Positions 5,600-6,535 of a stretch of 6,535 nucleotides of DNA are shown here, piece by piece. The notes beneath the pieces were generated by a model. It was not told the DNA's origin, did not search any database, and saw only the letters and a program-made list of their open reading frames with translations. The DNA is taken from contig JACCSD010000360.1 in NCBI GenBank assembly GCA_013813185.1, forward strand, positions 1 to 6,535, given 5' to 3'. Origin of the DNA: Burkholderiaceae bacterium (GTDB lineage: Bacteria > Pseudomonadota > Gammaproteobacteria > Burkholderiales > Burkholderiaceae_F). The stretch's first letter is position 1; each line of letters opens with the position of its first letter. A program made the position numbers and the translations under genes.

Positions 5600-6045
5600 T
5601 GGACGATAGACAGCCGAAGGCAGGACAAGCGATCGCCGAAGCGGTCCGCGACCGCATGTTCGCCGAGGATGCCGCGTCGCGCGGACTCGGAATGCAGGTC
5701 GAAGCTGTCGGTCCCGGGTTTTCGAAATTGTCGATGACGGTTCGGCCCGACATGCTGAACGGCTTCAAGACATGTCATGGGGGCTTCATCGCAACCTTGG
5801 CGGATTCTGCGTTTGCTTTTGCCTGCAACAGCCGCAACGAAGTGACTGTCGCGTCGGGCATCGTCGTCGATTTCCTGGCACCGGTTTACGAAGGCGATCT
5901 GCTTCGGGCGGAATGTCATGAAGTCGCTCTGACCGGGCGCACCGGCGTGTACGACATCACTGTCACGAATCAGCACGGCAAGGTGGTCGTGGTGATGCGC
6001 GGCCGCTCGCACACGATGAAGGGCAAAGCGGTCGTGGACTTTTGA
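5596..6045 (+). CDS. paaI: Hydroxyphenylacetyl-CoA thioesterase PaaI
   Basis: This 149-residue single hotdog-domain protein is of the usual PaaI length. The family signature is NGFKTCHGGFIATLADSAFA (55-74), with Asn55 and Asp70 at the positions of the catalytic Asn and Asp, and HGG (61-63) at the start of the central helix. Later strands run VASGIVVDFLAPVYEGD (85-101) and TGVYDITVTNQHGKVV (116-131). Characterised PaaI enzymes hydrolyse ring-hydroxylated phenylacetyl-CoAs, freeing CoA trapped in dead-end products; the active form is a tetramer. The start ATG at 5596 overlaps the paaG TGA. A second ATG directly follows at 5599, so the true protein may lack one Met. No good Shine-Dalgarno is visible, which fits translation by termination-reinitiation. 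The stop (6043-6045) shares one base with the paaK ATG. Confidence 0.95.
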   Translation: MMDDRQPKAGQAIAEAVRDRMFAEDAASRGLGMQVEAVGPGFSKLSMTVRPDMLNGFKTCHGGFIATLADSAFAFACNSRNEVTVASGIVVDFLAPVYEGDLLRAECHEVALTGRTGVYDITVTNQHGKVVVVMRGRSHTMKGKAVVDF

Positions 6046-6535
6046 TGGCAGACGCTCTCGATCCGATCGAGCACGCAAGCCGAGGTGAGCTTCGAGCACT
6101 GCAACTCGACCGCCTGCGCTGGTCGCTCGCACACGCCTACAACAACGTGCAGCACTATCGGGCGAAATTTGATTCGGCGCGCGTCCGCCCATCCGACCTG
6201 AAGTCACTGGCTGATCTCGCCAAGTTTCCATTCACGACGAAGCACGACCTGCGCGACACCTATCCGTTTGGCATGTTCGCCGTGCCGCAGGAAAAAATCG
6301 TGCGCATCCACGCGTCGAGCGGAACGACCGGCAAGCCGACGGTGGTCGGTTACACCGCAAAGGATATCGACACCTGGGCCAGCGTGATGGCGCGCTCGAT
6401 TCGCGCCGCCGGCGGCAGGCGCGGCGACATCATTCACGTCGCGTACGGTTACGGCCTTTTCACCGGCGGCCTCGGTGCGCACTACGGCGCTGAGAAACTC
6501 GGGTGCACGGTGATTCCCGTGTCCGGCGGCATGAC
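6045..6535 (+). CDS. paaK: Phenylacetate-CoA ligase PaaK, N-terminal part (3' end outside window)
   Basis: 163 complete codons are visible and the frame is still open at the window edge. The full protein is expected to be about 430 residues. PaaK activates phenylacetate to phenylacetyl-CoA with ATP and CoA, the first step of the pathway, in the cytosol. The N-terminus carries the typical ELRALQLDRLRWSLAHAY (15-32) followed by YRAKF. FPFTTKHDLRDTYPFGMFAV (61-80) is a PaaK landmark. The phosphate-binding loop HASSGTTGKPTVVGYT is at 89-104, and HVAYGYGLFTGGLGAHYGAE (131-150) precedes the substrate and adenine-binding region. The ATG at 6045 overlaps the last base of the paaI stop (TGATG), so it is translationally coupled and lacks a strong own Shine-Dalgarno. 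No frame disruption is seen in the visible part. Confidence 0.96.
   Translation, partial: MADALDPIEHASRGELRALQLDRLRWSLAHAYNNVQHYRAKFDSARVRPSDLKSLADLAKFPFTTKHDLRDTYPFGMFAVPQEKIVRIHASSGTTGKPTVVGYTAKDIDTWASVMARSIRAAGGRRGDIIHVAYGYGLFTGGLGAHYGAEKLGCTVIPVSGGM

Noticed and set aside
1..6535. CRISPR arrays, tRNA or rRNA genes, prophage or defence genes
   Set aside because: No regularly spaced direct repeats, no cloverleaf-like sequence and no matching proteins were seen; nearly all the sequence is accounted for by metabolic genes and the two short intergenic regions.

Overview
The window is a GC-rich stretch of bacterial chromosome, probably from a betaproteobacterium such as a member of Burkholderiales. 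The evidence is the base composition, the short (about 550-residue) PaaN with an adjacent paaY, and the divergent paaG-paaI-paaK block. That placement rests on gene types and arrangement, not on a search. It holds two aromatic-acid catabolism modules side by side. Every gene lies on the plus strand except paaN and paaY.

Left module (1-2247, plus strand): the C-terminal part of an MBL-fold metallohydrolase, then a 542-residue FAD-dependent aromatic-ring hydroxylase, then a 63-residue DUF2783 protein. The genes are tightly packed (7-nt gap, then an ATGA stop/start overlap), so they look like one operon. A flavoprotein hydroxylase coupled to a tiny partner resembles the two-component 3-hydroxyphenylacetate 6-hydroxylase MhaA/MhaB, which makes homogentisate. 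That substrate is an inference.

Junction (2245-2410): the convergent DUF2783 and paaY genes are separated by a 160-bp non-coding stretch bounded by perfect 16-bp inverted repeats. Each repeat begins with the stop codon of the neighbouring gene. It looks like a small non-autonomous MITE-like element, or a structured intergenic repeat, flanked by TA dinucleotides. If the element is removed on paper, the two convergent stop codons overlap on a single TA.

Right module (2408-6535): phenylacetyl-CoA (paa) catabolism. paaN and paaY run leftward from a short divergent control region. paaG, paaI and the 5' part of paaK run rightward from the same region as a translationally coupled chain. The 123-bp divergent region carries a strong AT-rich 26-bp palindrome, the best candidate operator, probably for a TetR-family PaaR-type repressor that responds to phenylacetyl-CoA.

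How they work together: PaaK activates phenylacetate to phenylacetyl-CoA. After ring epoxidation by PaaABCDE (outside the window), PaaG isomerises the epoxide to an oxepin. PaaN oxidises the aldehyde left by ring opening. PaaI and PaaY are thioesterase-type enzymes that free CoA from dead-end or over-oxidised intermediates. The left module would deal with a hydroxylated relative of phenylacetate by a non-CoA route.

Most of the window is ordinary, well-known metabolism. The parts that deserve attention are the inverted-repeat element, the operator, the short PaaN without a hydratase domain, the flavoprotein/DUF2783 pair and the PGRG variant in the MBL protein.
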